A stretch of DNA of 64,000 nucleotides from contig CP136945.1 in NCBI GenBank assembly GCA_041530395.1, forward strand, positions 1,612,001 to 1,676,000. Reading direction: 5' to 3'. Shown here one piece after another: positions 18,781 through 29,245 of this stretch (positions are counted from its first letter, which is position 1; each line of letters opens with the position of its first letter). The stretch comes from Thermosynechococcaceae cyanobacterium Okahandja (lineage in GTDB: Bacteria; Cyanobacteriota; Cyanobacteriia; Thermosynechococcales; Thermosynechococcaceae). The position numbers and the translations under genes are program-made. Under the pieces are notes generated by a model. That model did not search any database. It saw nothing but the letters and a program-made list of their open reading frames with translations, and was not told where the DNA came from.

Positions 18781-19092
18781 ATGGCAGCCGTATCTCTAAG
18801 TGTTTCAACGGTCAAGCCCTTGGGCGATCGTATTTTTGTGAAAGTGGCCGAAAGTGAAGAACGCACGGCAGGCGGCATTTTGCTGCCGGACAACGCCCGT
18901 GAAAAGCCACAAGTGGGTGAAGTCACCGCCGTGGGCCCGGGCAAACTCAGTGAAGATGGCAAACGCCAGCCCATGGATGTAAAAGTCGGCGACAAAGTGC
19001 TGTACTCCAAATATGCCGGCACTGAAGTCAAGCTAGCCGGTGAAGACTACGTCCTGCTCTCGGAAAAAGACATTCTGGCCGTGGTGGCCTAA
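18781..19092 (+). CDS. groES: Co-chaperonin GroES
   Basis: Heptameric lid of the GroEL chaperonin in the cytoplasm. The 103-residue protein has the family sequence [20 protein letters not shown] with the mobile loop [34 protein letters not shown] and the [14 protein letters not shown] end. The frame opens at 18763 but the ATG at 18781 is the conserved start. It is followed 54 nt later by groL, which carries its own Shine-Dalgarno-like GAGGT. Expression is predicted to be controlled by CIRCE and the K-box. Confidence 0.97.
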   Translation: MAAVSLSVSTVKPLGDRIFVKVAESEERTAGGILLPDNAREKPQVGEVTAVGPGKLSEDGKRQPMDVKVGDKVLYSKYAGTEVKLAGEDYVLLSEKDILAVVA

Positions 19093-19137
19093 TCACACGT
19101 TTGGCAACATCTCATCACTGTTGAACAATTGAGGTAG

Positions 19138-20784
<1,647 letters not shown>

Positions 20785-20847
20785 TACTAGTTAGTGAGCC
20801 AAAACCCTAGTATCTGCCCACGTATAGGGCACTAAAGGCTTAAGAAC

Positions 20848-20877
20848 AGCGGGGAGGTGATCTCTCCGCTTTTTTTG
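20848..20877 (+). terminator. Rho-independent terminator of groESL
   Basis: AGCGGGGAG, loop GTGAT, CTCTCCGCT forms a stem of about nine base pairs with one mismatch, followed by a run of T residues. It lies 64 nt after the groL stop. Confidence 0.9.
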
Positions 20878-20971
20878 TGGCCAAAGTGGCAAAAATGGCT
20901 TGTGGGGGCTGTTGTGGTGCGGTAGAGCTACTTGGACGTAAATTTTTGTGTCCTAATGCCTCAACATTGGT

Positions 20972-20990
20972 GCAGCAATGCTGCTATAAT
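20972..20990 (+). promoter_or_regulatory. Promoter with a palindromic operator abutting the -10 box
   Basis: The perfect palindrome GCAGCA-A-TGCTGC (20972-20984) ends directly at a TATAAT box (20985-20990), placing it in the spacer between -10 and -35. A regulator bound there would block RNA polymerase. There is no clear -35 hexamer. Transcription would begin near 20997 and run towards chemosensory operon 1, whose first ATG is about 570 nt away. Confidence 0.5.
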
Positions 20991-20999
20991 TACTCTGTC

Positions 21000-21140
21000 G
21001 ATTAGCGTACAAAAAGCCGCTAAAACTAACGCCAAAAATTAGGACAGACGCTAAAACATTACCCGTAGGGAGAGTGCTTTCGGGCACTGGCAAACCGAGT
21101 CCGAAGGCAGTTATTTGCTAGTTTGTTAAATGCGTCAACT
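21000..21140 (+). ncRNA. Structured leader or small RNA candidate
   Basis: Downstream of the promoter lies sequence with local structure: GCTTTCGG (21076-21083) can pair with CCGAAGGC (21101-21108), enclosing a 17-nt loop, and a competing hairpin AGTGC-TTTCGG-GCACT occupies 21074-21089. The 9-mer CGCTAAAAC occurs twice (near 21014 and 21049). It does not fit a riboswitch class that I can recall. It could be a long 5' leader of operon 1 or an independent small RNA. The whole interval from 20878 to 21564 holds no gene of recognisable family. Confidence 0.3.
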
Positions 21141-21152
21141 CTAGGAGCACGG

Positions 21153-21224
21153 ATGGCCGTGAGGCTATTCGTACGTTCTTTCTATTTAAGAAACCTTGTC
21201 TTGTTAATTATTTTTGCTAATTGA
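21153..21224 (+). CDS. Possible 23-residue small ORF
   Basis: ATG with AGGAG five bases upstream opens a short frame of 23 codons ending TGA. The peptide has basic residues first and a hydrophobic end (NLVLLIIFAN), like a tiny membrane peptide or a leader peptide. It sits in the leader of chemosensory operon 1. Only the Shine-Dalgarno site and composition support it. Confidence 0.25.
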   Translation: MAVRLFVRSFYLRNLVLLIIFAN

Positions 21225-21564
21225 TAAGTGTACTTTGGCTAACACTAAAATCAGCAAATCGTTATCTAGAATACACTTTGTCTTCAGGGCAAGATTTTAG
21301 AATAAAGAATGCAATGGCGCGATACAAATCCGACAGCCACTGTACTTGAAAACTCAATCAAAGGGGGATGATCTCTTGAATTGGCGATCTTTACGACATT
21401 TCCGCGGCGATAGAAATTGCTATTCAGAGCTTCCTGTCGCTCTTCTGTAGAAATTACCCGTGTTTCCCTTCCTGTAAAGCGCCTCAGCCTAGCTCAAAAT
21501 TCAAAATTTAGTGATTGCTGATGAAGTTACCCCTGCCATTTTGTCCAAGGATGTTAACAGTACT

Positions 21565-22719
21565 ATGACCATGACCTCTATGCAGTCGCCAGCCCTGACA
21601 TCACAGCAGACATCCGATGTAAATAAGGCTCTTGTGTTTCCGGCACGGGTCATCCAGCGGGTCATGGGCGATCGCCTGTCAGGTCGGTTGACATTTACAG
21701 ACCCGAACGATGACTCCATTGGCTGGAGCCTTTACGTTGGCAGTGGCCAGCTTCACTACGCCACCAGTACGATAGGGCATCAACAGCGGTTTGACTACCT
21801 CTGCCAGCGCTATTGTCCCCAGTTGGCTGGCACCCTCGCCGAGGGGGAAACCGAGTATCAGTACCTCTGTCGCCTGTGGCAGTCGGGGCAGATCACCCTG
21901 CCGCAGTTGCGTAAGCTGCTGTTCCTGTTTAGTCAGGAGGCGCTGCTGCATATCTTTGCCATGCCCCAAACCTCCCTGTCGGTGGAGCGTGCCTTGGGAC
22001 TTGAGCACCTTGTGTTGTGTGTGCCCCTCAAGCAAACCCTGAGCCAGTTGCGTGATGGCATTAGTCAGGCCGTGCAGGCTCGCGCCTATCTAAATTCGCC
22101 CCTGCAGCGTTTGGGGCTAGCCTATCCCGAAAGACTCCAAGCGAGTCTATGGCAACAGGATTACGCCCGTGACATGGTGGCAGCCTTACCCCAACTGTTG
22201 GCATCAACCCCGGTGCTCTACGAGGTGGCCACCCAGTTGCGCCTCGAGGCGATCGCCACCGCCCAACTGCTTCGCCCTGCCCTGAGCAACGGTGCCATTG
22301 TCCAGTATCCCTACGCTGCCCCCGAAAGCGACACTCGCCCCGTTGTAGCTTGTATTGACGACAGTCGCACCATCCAGCGGAACGTGCGCCTGATTTTAGA
22401 AACCTCCGGTTATCGCGTACTGGAGGTCATGCAACCCACCCGTGCCCTCAGCGCCCTAGCGGATACCAAACCCGACTTGGTGCTGATGGATATTTCGATG
22501 CCGGACATGGATGGCTATGAACTCTGCCGTCAGTTGCGCCAAACCGATACCCTCAAAGATGTGCCGGTGGTGATGCTCACCGGTCGGGATGGCTTAGTGG
22601 ATCGCATTCGGGCGCGGATGGTGGGTGCCACAGATTATTTAACAAAACCCTTTACACCGCAAGAGTTATTATCATTAGCACAGCGATTTGCTCATGCTGC
22701 CGTTGTGGAGACAAACTAA
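21565..22719 (+). CDS. PatA-type response regulator, first gene of chemosensory operon 1
   Basis: Output or scaffold protein of a type IV pilus/phototaxis-like pathway (PixG/PilG/PatA group). Residues about 15-245 form the N-terminal PatA-type domain (FPARVIQRVMGDRLSGRLTF, WSLYVGSGQLHYATS). Residues about 270-384 form a receiver with the acidic pair CIDDS, the phospho-acceptor in LVLMDISMPDMDG and the Lys in DYLTKPF. There is no DNA-binding domain. The frame opens at a GTG at 21511; the ATG at 21565 (MTMTSMQSP) is preferred. The next gene starts inside this stop codon (TAATG). Confidence 0.85.
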   Translation: MTMTSMQSPALTSQQTSDVNKALVFPARVIQRVMGDRLSGRLTFTDPNDDSIGWSLYVGSGQLHYATSTIGHQQRFDYLCQRYCPQLAGTLAEGETEYQYLCRLWQSGQITLPQLRKLLFLFSQEALLHIFAMPQTSLSVERALGLEHLVLCVPLKQTLSQLRDGISQAVQARAYLNSPLQRLGLAYPERLQASLWQQDYARDMVAALPQLLASTPVLYEVATQLRLEAIATAQLLRPALSNGAIVQYPYAAPESDTRPVVACIDDSRTIQRNVRLILETSGYRVLEVMQPTRALSALADTKPDLVLMDISMPDMDGYELCRQLRQTDTLKDVPVVMLTGRDGLVDRIRARMVGATDYLTKPFTPQELLSLAQRFAHAAVVETN

Positions 22720-23093
22720 TGAAGCGGGTGCTAGTGGTTGAAGATTCGCGAGCGGATCAGACCATGATTGTTTCAATTCTGGAAAAATTAGGCCACGAAA
22801 CCCACCTTGCCGAAACGGCTGAAAAAGCTCTAGAATGGCTCGCCAACCACCAACCGCCGGATTTGATCATGCTCGATATTGTCATGCCGGGCGCTAACGG
22901 CCTAGAGCTATGCCGTGAAGTGCGTTCTCAGCCGAACTTAAAGCATGTGCCCATTATCTTCTGCTCTTCTAAAGATCAAGACTTTGATCGCTTTTGGGCG
23001 CTGCGTCAAGGGGGAAATGCCTACATCACCAAGCCCTTTGAGCCAGAAGATTTAATCCAAGCCGTTGATGAGTACCTCAATCCCAGCGAGTAA
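22719..23093 (+). CDS. CheY-like response regulator, operon 1
   Basis: Stand-alone receiver domain of 124 residues. The acidic pocket VVEDSRADQT, the phospho-acceptor Asp in LIMLDIVMPGANG, the Ser in FCSSKDQDFDRFW and the Lys in AYITKPF are intact. The FCSSKDQ-FDRFW segment is typical of the PixH/PilH subgroup found between PatA-type and CheW genes in cyanobacteria. Its ATG overlaps the preceding stop and the cheW gene begins 4 nt after its own stop, so the operon is tightly coupled. Confidence 0.92.
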   Translation: MKRVLVVEDSRADQTMIVSILEKLGHETHLAETAEKALEWLANHQPPDLIMLDIVMPGANGLELCREVRSQPNLKHVPIIFCSSKDQDFDRFWALRQGGNAYITKPFEPEDLIQAVDEYLNPSE

Positions 23094-23096
23094 GCC

Positions 23097-23603
23097 ATGG
23101 CCAGTGTTCCCTTGGGAGCGAGTGAATACTTTCATGTGGAGCTACTCCAAGGGGTGAATGTGGCGATTCCCTTGGATCATACTGCCGAGGTCTTAAGTCT
23201 GCGGGGGCAGGACATTTGCCTGATTCCGGGAGTATCCCCCGCACTGCTGGGCATTAGTAACCAGCGGGGTCGCCTCTTGTGGATGTTAGATTTATTACAT
23301 ATCTTGGGATTAGTGCTGCCCCCTCACGGCAGGACAAACGAACGCTTGACGGCCTTGGTGGTGAAAGAGGTTACACCGGAGCAGCCGCGCCAATTCGCCT
23401 GTATTGTCCATCAGTTGCGCGGCATTATTAGCGTTTTGCCAGAGCAGGTGCAGCCGGTTCCTACTCGTTTACAGCGGGAGGTGCGCCAATACTTAAGTGG
23501 ATTTATGCAACTGGAGCGGCAACCCATCTTACTCCTAAACATTGATGCAATTTTTCAGGCCGTGGCTCGTTCACCCGTATCCTCCTCTGCCCTAAGCCTA
23601 TGA
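23097..23603 (+). CDS. CheW-like coupling protein, operon 1
   Basis: Scaffold that links the chemoreceptor to CheA. The 168-residue protein has the CheW SH3-like beta barrel: [22 protein letters not shown], the conserved [23 protein letters not shown] with its Asn-Gln-Arg-Gly turn, and a second barrel half with [17 protein letters not shown]. It overlaps the following receptor gene by 4 nt (ATGA), which indicates translational coupling. Confidence 0.9.
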   Translation: MASVPLGASEYFHVELLQGVNVAIPLDHTAEVLSLRGQDICLIPGVSPALLGISNQRGRLLWMLDLLHILGLVLPPHGRTNERLTALVVKEVTPEQPRQFACIVHQLRGIISVLPEQVQPVPTRLQREVRQYLSGFMQLERQPILLLNIDAIFQAVARSPVSSSALSL

Positions 23604-25165
23604 CCTCCCTTGCCAACAATTCCCCCACCACCCGTCCCTTGAGCGATCGCTACTTCAACGCCATCCTGACGCAGGATATTCCGACACTGCGGCAGCTCCT
23701 CAGCGAAGACCCGACGGATTACCTAGTGCAGCTAACCTTAGCCACTGCCCTAGAGCAGCAGGGAGACATGGCCGCTGCCACGGATCTTTACACGGCGATC
23801 GCCCAAGGGGACCAAGGGATTTTTGGCCAAAGTGCGCGCAATGCCCTTGCCCTATTGCAGGAGGCACCGCCCCCTGTCCCCCCTCCCTTGCCCCCGCGAC
23901 CGGCGGCTCCCATCAGTCCCACGGTGCTGAATTTTGGTCGCGGCCAAACGAAACAATTGCGGCAGGGGTTACATGAACTGGCCACCGCCTTGGTTGAGCT
24001 CACCCAACAGCAGTGGCATACCCCCTTGCCGCCGGTGAGCGATCCCCAGTTGGTGGCGATCGCCGAGGGCATTGCCACCCTAGTGAAGCAATTGCAGCAG
24101 CAACAGCAGCAAATTAGCGATCTGGAAGCCCAGCGCCACGCCGAGAGCCAGCGCCAGCGGGACGAGCGCATGAAAATGCAGGAAGCGGTCATTAACCTGC
24201 TGTTGGATATTGAAGGGGCGCAGCGGGGTGATTTAACCGTCCGTGCCAAAGTTGATGAAGGGGAAATGGGGTCGATTGCCGACGCCTTTAACGCCACCGT
24301 GCGCAGTCTGCGCCAAATTGTTGTCCAAGTGCAGGCTGCCGCCAACCAAGTACAGGTCGCTGCCCAAACCAGTCAGGAGGCCATTGCCGGTCTTGTGGAG
24401 GGAGCCACCCACCAAGCAGAAGATATTCAGCGCACAGTGCAGGCGGTAGAAGTCATGGCCGCGTCGGTGCAGGATGTGGCGGTAGCGGCTCAGGAGGCTG
24501 CCAAGATTGCGGCTGAGGGGTTAGCAGCGGCTGAGCTAGGGGATGCCACGATGGATACCACCGTGGAGAGCATGGAAAATATTCGTCTTAGCGTTGCCGA
24601 TACGGCCAAAAAAATGAAACGCTTGGCGGAGTCCTCTCAAGAAATTTCCAAAATTATTAACATCATCTCGGGCATTTCCGAAAAAACCAACCTCTTGGCC
24701 TTTAACGCCTCCATTGAAGCAGCCCGCGCTGGCGAGCATGGTCAGGGCTTCCGAGTGGTGGCCGATGAAGTGCGGCGCTTGGCGGAGCGGGTCACTGACT
24801 CCACCCGCGATATTGAGCAGCTAATTACAGGTATTCAGCAGGAAACCGCCGAAGTGCTCCAAGAGATGGAGGGCAGCACCGCCCAGGTGGTCAAGGGCAC
24901 CCAGTTGGTGAGCCAAACCAAAACCACCCTTCAGGGGCTAGCACGCCTGAACCAGCAAATTGATGCCCGCCTGCAAGCCATCTCAGAGCGCACCGTCTCC
25001 CAGACCGCCACTGCTGCGGAAGTGACCCAGATTATGCAGGCCGTGGCGCAGATGGCTCAGACAACTGCTTCAGCCTCTGCGGCGGTGGTTGCTGCCATGG
25101 AAAGCTTAGGGACAGTGGCCGCCGAACTCCAGTCATCCGTATCGCGGTTCCGTGTTGAAACTTAA
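23600..25165 (+). CDS. Cytosolic methyl-accepting chemoreceptor, operon 1
   Basis: Chemoreceptor of 521 residues without any transmembrane segment. Residues 1-90 resemble tetratricopeptide helices ([28 protein letters not shown]), followed by a proline-rich linker, a glutamine-rich coiled coil (about 155-190), a HAMP-like module ([23 protein letters not shown]) and the signalling hairpin with its tip [21 protein letters not shown]. Unlike the phototaxis receptor PixJ it has no GAF domain, so it is not itself a bilin photoreceptor. It ends in SRFRVET, a tail shared with the receptor of operon 2. Stimulus unknown. Confidence 0.9.
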   Translation: MTSLANNSPTTRPLSDRYFNAILTQDIPTLRQLLSEDPTDYLVQLTLATALEQQGDMAAATDLYTAIAQGDQGIFGQSARNALALLQEAPPPVPPPLPPRPAAPISPTVLNFGRGQTKQLRQGLHELATALVELTQQQWHTPLPPVSDPQLVAIAEGIATLVKQLQQQQQQISDLEAQRHAESQRQRDERMKMQEAVINLLLDIEGAQRGDLTVRAKVDEGEMGSIADAFNATVRSLRQIVVQVQAAANQVQVAAQTSQEAIAGLVEGATHQAEDIQRTVQAVEVMAASVQDVAVAAQEAAKIAAEGLAAAELGDATMDTTVESMENIRLSVADTAKKMKRLAESSQEISKIINIISGISEKTNLLAFNASIEAARAGEHGQGFRVVADEVRRLAERVTDSTRDIEQLITGIQQETAEVLQEMEGSTAQVVKGTQLVSQTKTTLQGLARLNQQIDARLQAISERTVSQTATAAEVTQIMQAVAQMAQTTASASAAVVAAMESLGTVAAELQSSVSRFRVET

Positions 25166-25183
25166 GGCCTGTGAAGGTGGGCT

Positions 25184-27805
25184 ATGACCCTAAATGCTGC
25201 CGAATTGGATGCCATTACCCAAGAAGCCCGCAACTGCTTTCTTTACGAGGATGCGCCGGAATACCTCCTGTGCCTTGAGCAGTGGGCAGAGCAGGTGGTT
25301 GCGAATCCGCAGCGCCCCTACACCCCTGCAGACTATAACGTCTTGATGCGGGCGGCGCACTCCCTCAAAGGGGGCGCAGGCATTGCCCAATTGGCGGAGC
25401 TACAGGAGCTAACCCACTGCCTAGAGGACGTGCTAGAAGCCCTCAAGGACAATCAGATTAGCGATCGCGCCCGTGCCCACCAATTGCTCGTGCAGGGTAT
25501 TGAGCAAACCCATGAGCTACTAGAAGCAGCCAAACAGCAACGATCCGTCCCCCTAACGCCGCAACGGCAAAGCCTATTGGCAGAACTCGGGACGTTGTTG
25601 GGTTCCGTTCCTGCCGCTAGCCCCACACCGCCCCCTAGTAACTTACACACAGCCCTCAGCCGCGACCTTGAAGCTTGCTTGCAGGGGTTAGAGGCCAGCA
25701 CCACAGATGCCGAGCGCGAGAGCGCCTTAATAGCCCTTTTGGCCTTGGCGGAAACCTTGGGCGATCGCCATCAGGTGTCGTGGCTGAAGCAACTGGCCAC
25801 AGAATTACCCCCCTTAGTGGCCGAGATGCCTCTAGCAGAACTAGTGCCCGCAGTTGTGGCTGAATTCCGCCAACTGCAGCAGGCCGAGCTGGCCAAAGTG
25901 GCACCGGCTGAGCCACCCCCCCCTGCCCCCCCCTCAGCGCCAGCGGCGGAAGAGGTTTACTTGCGCATTCCCGTGAGTAAGTTGGATCGCTTGGGCAACA
26001 CCGTCAGTGAACTGCTCATTGGTCAGGAGCGACTCACCCTTTACCAGCAGCAATTTTCCCGCACCAACCGCGAATTAAAGTACCGCATTGAACAGTTCCG
26101 TCCTATTCGCGATCAGGTGCAAACCCTCTACGATCGCCTTGCTACCCCTCTTGCGGGGCGGGGGATGGCCTTTAACAGTCCAACCACCGACGACTTCGAT
26201 GCCCTCCAGTTTGACCGCTACACCGACCTACACACCACCCTACAAGAGTTTCAGGAACTGTTGGCGCGCATTCAGGAAACGGGGGCAGATATCGACCTAC
26301 TCAACCGCGATCTCCAAGAGGCGCTAGATTTGGGTCGCCAACACCTCAACAGTCTCTACAGTGAACTCACCGACTCGCGCCTTGTCCCCTTTCGCCAGTT
26401 AGCGGAAAAATTTATTACCGCGGTGCAAACCCTCGGCGATCGCCACCAAAAGCCGGTGCAACTGGTGATTGAAGGGGGTGACACCCTCGTGGATCAGGTC
26501 ATCCTGCAGCAACTTAAAGCCCCCTTAACCCACTTGGTCCGCAATGCCTTTGACCATGGCCTTGAACCCGCCAAAGAGCGGCAGGCCAAGGGTAAACCCA
26601 GCACTGGCACCATCTACCTACGGGCTGCGTTGCGGGGCAATGCGGTCGAAATTCAGGTGGCCGACGACGGTCGCGGGGTTGATTTGCAGCGAGTACGGCA
26701 AAAAGCGGTGGAGCAGAACCTCTGCCCCCTTGAAAAAATGCCGGAACTGACTCGGGAGCAAGTTTTAGAATTTCTCTTTTTACCGGGCTTTTCCACCGCC
26801 AAACAGGTGAGCGATCTCTCGGGACGCGGCGTGGGTCTAGATGTTGTCCGCGAGCAAGTAGAACGCTGCCGCGGTCGGATTAAGCTGACCACCGAACCCC
26901 AGCGGGGCACTACCTTTACCCTCAGCCTGCCCTTAACCCTGAGCATTTTGCCCATGGTGCTGTGCCAAGTCGGCGACCTCACCTTGGCGATCCCCGATTT
27001 GAGTATTCGGGAAGTGATTGCCCTGAAAGAGTACACCGATATTCGTCAGCCCAGTGCCACCATTACTTGGCAAGACCAGACGATTCCCCTCTATCCCCTG
27101 CAGCATCTCTTACCCTACCAGCGGCCGATTGCCGCACCGACCCAACCCCTAGGGGTGGGAGTGGTGGTGGATGTGGCGGGTCAACCCATGGCCTTGGCGG
27201 TCAACTACCTGATTGCCGAGCGGGAACTGGTGGTGAAACCCTTTGATCACACTGTGCCGGTGCCCCCCTACATGATGGGCTGTACCGTTTTAGGGAGTGG
27301 CGAAGTGGTGCCCGTCCTTGCCCCCGATAACCTAACCCTCCCACTGACCCCAACGTCTGAAGCCCCTGCTGTGCCGAGCCAACCCACAACGCGGCCCACC
27401 AACCCGCAAGTGATGATTGTGGATGACTCCATTGCTGTGCGGCGGTTGCTGGAGCGGGTTCTGCGCCAAGCCGGCTATGACGTGGTTCAGTGCCGCGATG
27501 GGAAAGAAGCCCTCGATACCCTACTGGGGCAGGGCCAACAGGTCGCGTTGGTCATTACCGATGTGGAAATGCCCCGCCTAGATGGCTATGGCTTGCTAGA
27601 GGCAATTCGCACGGCGGCCTCTTTGCAGCACCTACCAGTCACCATGCTCACCTCCCGTGGGGGCGATCGCCATCGCCAAAAAGCCTTTCAGTTAGGGGCT
27701 AATGGTTATATTATCAAACCTTTCCAACCCCAAGCGATGCTGGCAACCGTAGCTCAACTCCTCAACCAAACCGCATCCCCGCGACCAAATTCTGGTAAAG
27801 CTTAA
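25184..27805 (+). CDS. cheA: CheA-type hybrid histidine kinase, operon 1
   Basis: Kinase of the pathway, 873 residues. Domains: Hpt with phospho-accepting His59 in RAAHSLKGGAG, a second helical segment about 150-240, dimerisation region about 270-420, CheA ATPase about 420-580 (HLVRNAFDHGLEP, VADDGRGVD, SGRGVGLDVV), CheW-like regulatory domain about 590-720, and a C-terminal receiver with the Asp in LVITDVEMPRLDG. No CheY-binding P2 domain is seen. A CheA fused to a receiver is typical of the Pix/Pil group. The ATG is 18 nt after the receptor stop and has GAAGGTGG upstream. No cheR or cheB gene is linked. Confidence 0.94.
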   Translation: MTLNAAELDAITQEARNCFLYEDAPEYLLCLEQWAEQVVANPQRPYTPADYNVLMRAAHSLKGGAGIAQLAELQELTHCLEDVLEALKDNQISDRARAHQLLVQGIEQTHELLEAAKQQRSVPLTPQRQSLLAELGTLLGSVPAASPTPPPSNLHTALSRDLEACLQGLEASTTDAERESALIALLALAETLGDRHQVSWLKQLATELPPLVAEMPLAELVPAVVAEFRQLQQAELAKVAPAEPPPPAPPSAPAAEEVYLRIPVSKLDRLGNTVSELLIGQERLTLYQQQFSRTNRELKYRIEQFRPIRDQVQTLYDRLATPLAGRGMAFNSPTTDDFDALQFDRYTDLHTTLQEFQELLARIQETGADIDLLNRDLQEALDLGRQHLNSLYSELTDSRLVPFRQLAEKFITAVQTLGDRHQKPVQLVIEGGDTLVDQVILQQLKAPLTHLVRNAFDHGLEPAKERQAKGKPSTGTIYLRAALRGNAVEIQVADDGRGVDLQRVRQKAVEQNLCPLEKMPELTREQVLEFLFLPGFSTAKQVSDLSGRGVGLDVVREQVERCRGRIKLTTEPQRGTTFTLSLPLTLSILPMVLCQVGDLTLAIPDLSIREVIALKEYTDIRQPSATITWQDQTIPLYPLQHLLPYQRPIAAPTQPLGVGVVVDVAGQPMALAVNYLIAERELVVKPFDHTVPVPPYMMGCTVLGSGEVVPVLAPDNLTLPLTPTSEAPAVPSQPTTRPTNPQVMIVDDSIAVRRLLERVLRQAGYDVVQCRDGKEALDTLLGQGQQVALVITDVEMPRLDGYGLLEAIRTAASLQHLPVTMLTSRGGDRHRQKAFQLGANGYIIKPFQPQAMLATVAQLLNQTASPRPNSGKA

Positions 27806-28090
27806 CCTAAAAATAACCCTTCAATAAATTCTTCCTAGATGGGGATCAGCATAATAGATAAAGTTTGAAATTTTCGTTTGCAATTTTGGTAGTTCTAAAA
27901 AGCAAGGACTTGAGTGCCCTAAGGAATAGGAGGAAAGGGGTTTCTCCGCTGGCCAAAATTATCCTAGGTGCCTATGAGTTCCTTGATTTTTGGCTACTAC
28001 CAAGCATTTAATAGCAGAGCATTTGCTCGTTGTTCAGTCTGCGCCGTTGCCGTTAACAGCCAAACTGTAGAGTTGGGGGAAATTTACCGT

Positions 28091-29245
28091 ATGAGCGAAA
28101 TCATTTCTGAACAGTTGTCATCGGTCTCAACCCTAGGGGAGCTCCCCTATTTTGCCTGTCATATTTCCCCGGATACACCCTCCGAAAGCGTTGCTCAGCA
28201 GTTTGAAGAGCACCCCGAACTCCCGGGGGTCATTGTGGTGGAGGGTGACTCCTTGCTGGGGATGGTCTCAAAAGTCAAGTTTTTTGAGCGCATGAGTAAA
28301 CAGTTTGGCCGTGAGCTTTACTTGCCCCGCCCGATTAAATTACTACCAGAAATTGAAAAGCCCAAGGTGCCGCCGCTACTCCTTTCGGGACGCACGCCCA
28401 TTGAGGAGGGGGTTAGGCAAGCCCTCAGCCGTCCGGCTAATTTTGTCTATGAACCCATAGTTGTGCGCAAAGCGCGGCAGCTTTGCCTTGTGGATATGCG
28501 GGTTGCCCTACTGGCTCAAACACAAATTCTCACCAAGAGAACGATTTTTATTGAGCAGCAGCACGTCCACACCCAGCAACTGCTCCAAAGCTTGCAGGCA
28601 GAACAAGAACGCAATAAAATCTACGCCCAACGCCTTGAGGAAGAACTGAATCGCATCCAGCAGATGAATGAGCGGCTCGAAACCCAAGAGCGGGAATCGC
28701 GGCAACAGGCGGAGCGGATTGCCTCCCTCAACGAGCGTTTTGTCTCCATTAGCCATCTGCTCTCGCAGCGGGGTCAAACAACCTTTGAGCAAACCTTTGC
28801 CGGGGTCAGCCAAATCGGCAAGTACACCGCCGCCATTTACAAGGTGAGTGAGCGTCTCAACAGTGATCTGGCAACGGTGGATTTGGCCACCCATCAAATT
28901 GGTGAAATTACGCGGCAAGTGCGACACTTGGCCGTCCAAGCCAGCCTCATTGCAAACCGCCACGGCGAGGCAATGTCAGGCTTTGACTTCATTAGCGATG
29001 CCATCAATAAATTGGCGAATCAGGTGGCCTTGGCCAATCATCAAGTGGCTGAAATTGCCAGTCAATTTCGCACGAACATCCGTGAAGTGGTGCAGTTAAC
29101 CAGTTCGGGTGAAGACATTGCCCGCTCGCTGTTGAGCCAAATTGAGGAGACCCAAAAGGCCATCCAAGAGCTAGAAGCTTTAGCGACGACCGGGGAAGAG
29201 TTCCTGCCGGACTCTGATGATTCCTATGAACTATCTGTTGCTTAG
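28091..29245 (+). CDS. CBS-like domain protein with a degenerate chemoreceptor hairpin
   Basis: I do not recognise a named gene. Residues about 15-160 form a CBS-pair-like module (ACHISPDTPSESVAQQF, PGVIVVEGDSLLGMVSK, FFERMSKQFGRELYLPRPI) of a kind found at the N-terminus of bacterial signalling proteins. A long coiled coil follows (about 170-250), then a helical region that looks like a chemoreceptor signalling domain (IGEITRQVRHLAVQASLIA, ISDAINKLANQVALANHQV) but has lost the canonical Glu-rich interaction tip. No membrane segment. The frame opens at 27968, but the ATG at 28091 has GGGGG upstream. It follows operon 1 by 285 nt and converges with gpsA, overlapping by 4 nt. Confidence 0.75.
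   Translation: MSEIISEQLSSVSTLGELPYFACHISPDTPSESVAQQFEEHPELPGVIVVEGDSLLGMVSKVKFFERMSKQFGRELYLPRPIKLLPEIEKPKVPPLLLSGRTPIEEGVRQALSRPANFVYEPIVVRKARQLCLVDMRVALLAQTQILTKRTIFIEQQHVHTQQLLQSLQAEQERNKIYAQRLEEELNRIQQMNERLETQERESRQQAERIASLNERFVSISHLLSQRGQTTFEQTFAGVSQIGKYTAAIYKVSERLNSDLATVDLATHQIGEITRQVRHLAVQASLIANRHGEAMSGFDFISDAINKLANQVALANHQVAEIASQFRTNIREVVQLTSSGEDIARSLLSQIEETQKAIQELEALATTGEEFLPDSDDSYELSVA

Noticed and set aside
21000-21140. c-di-GMP (GEMM) riboswitch, suggested by GGCAAACC at 21089-21096
   Set aside because: The other conserved parts of the GEMM-I class (the GAAA tetraloop arm and the GGACGCAAAGCC region) are missing.
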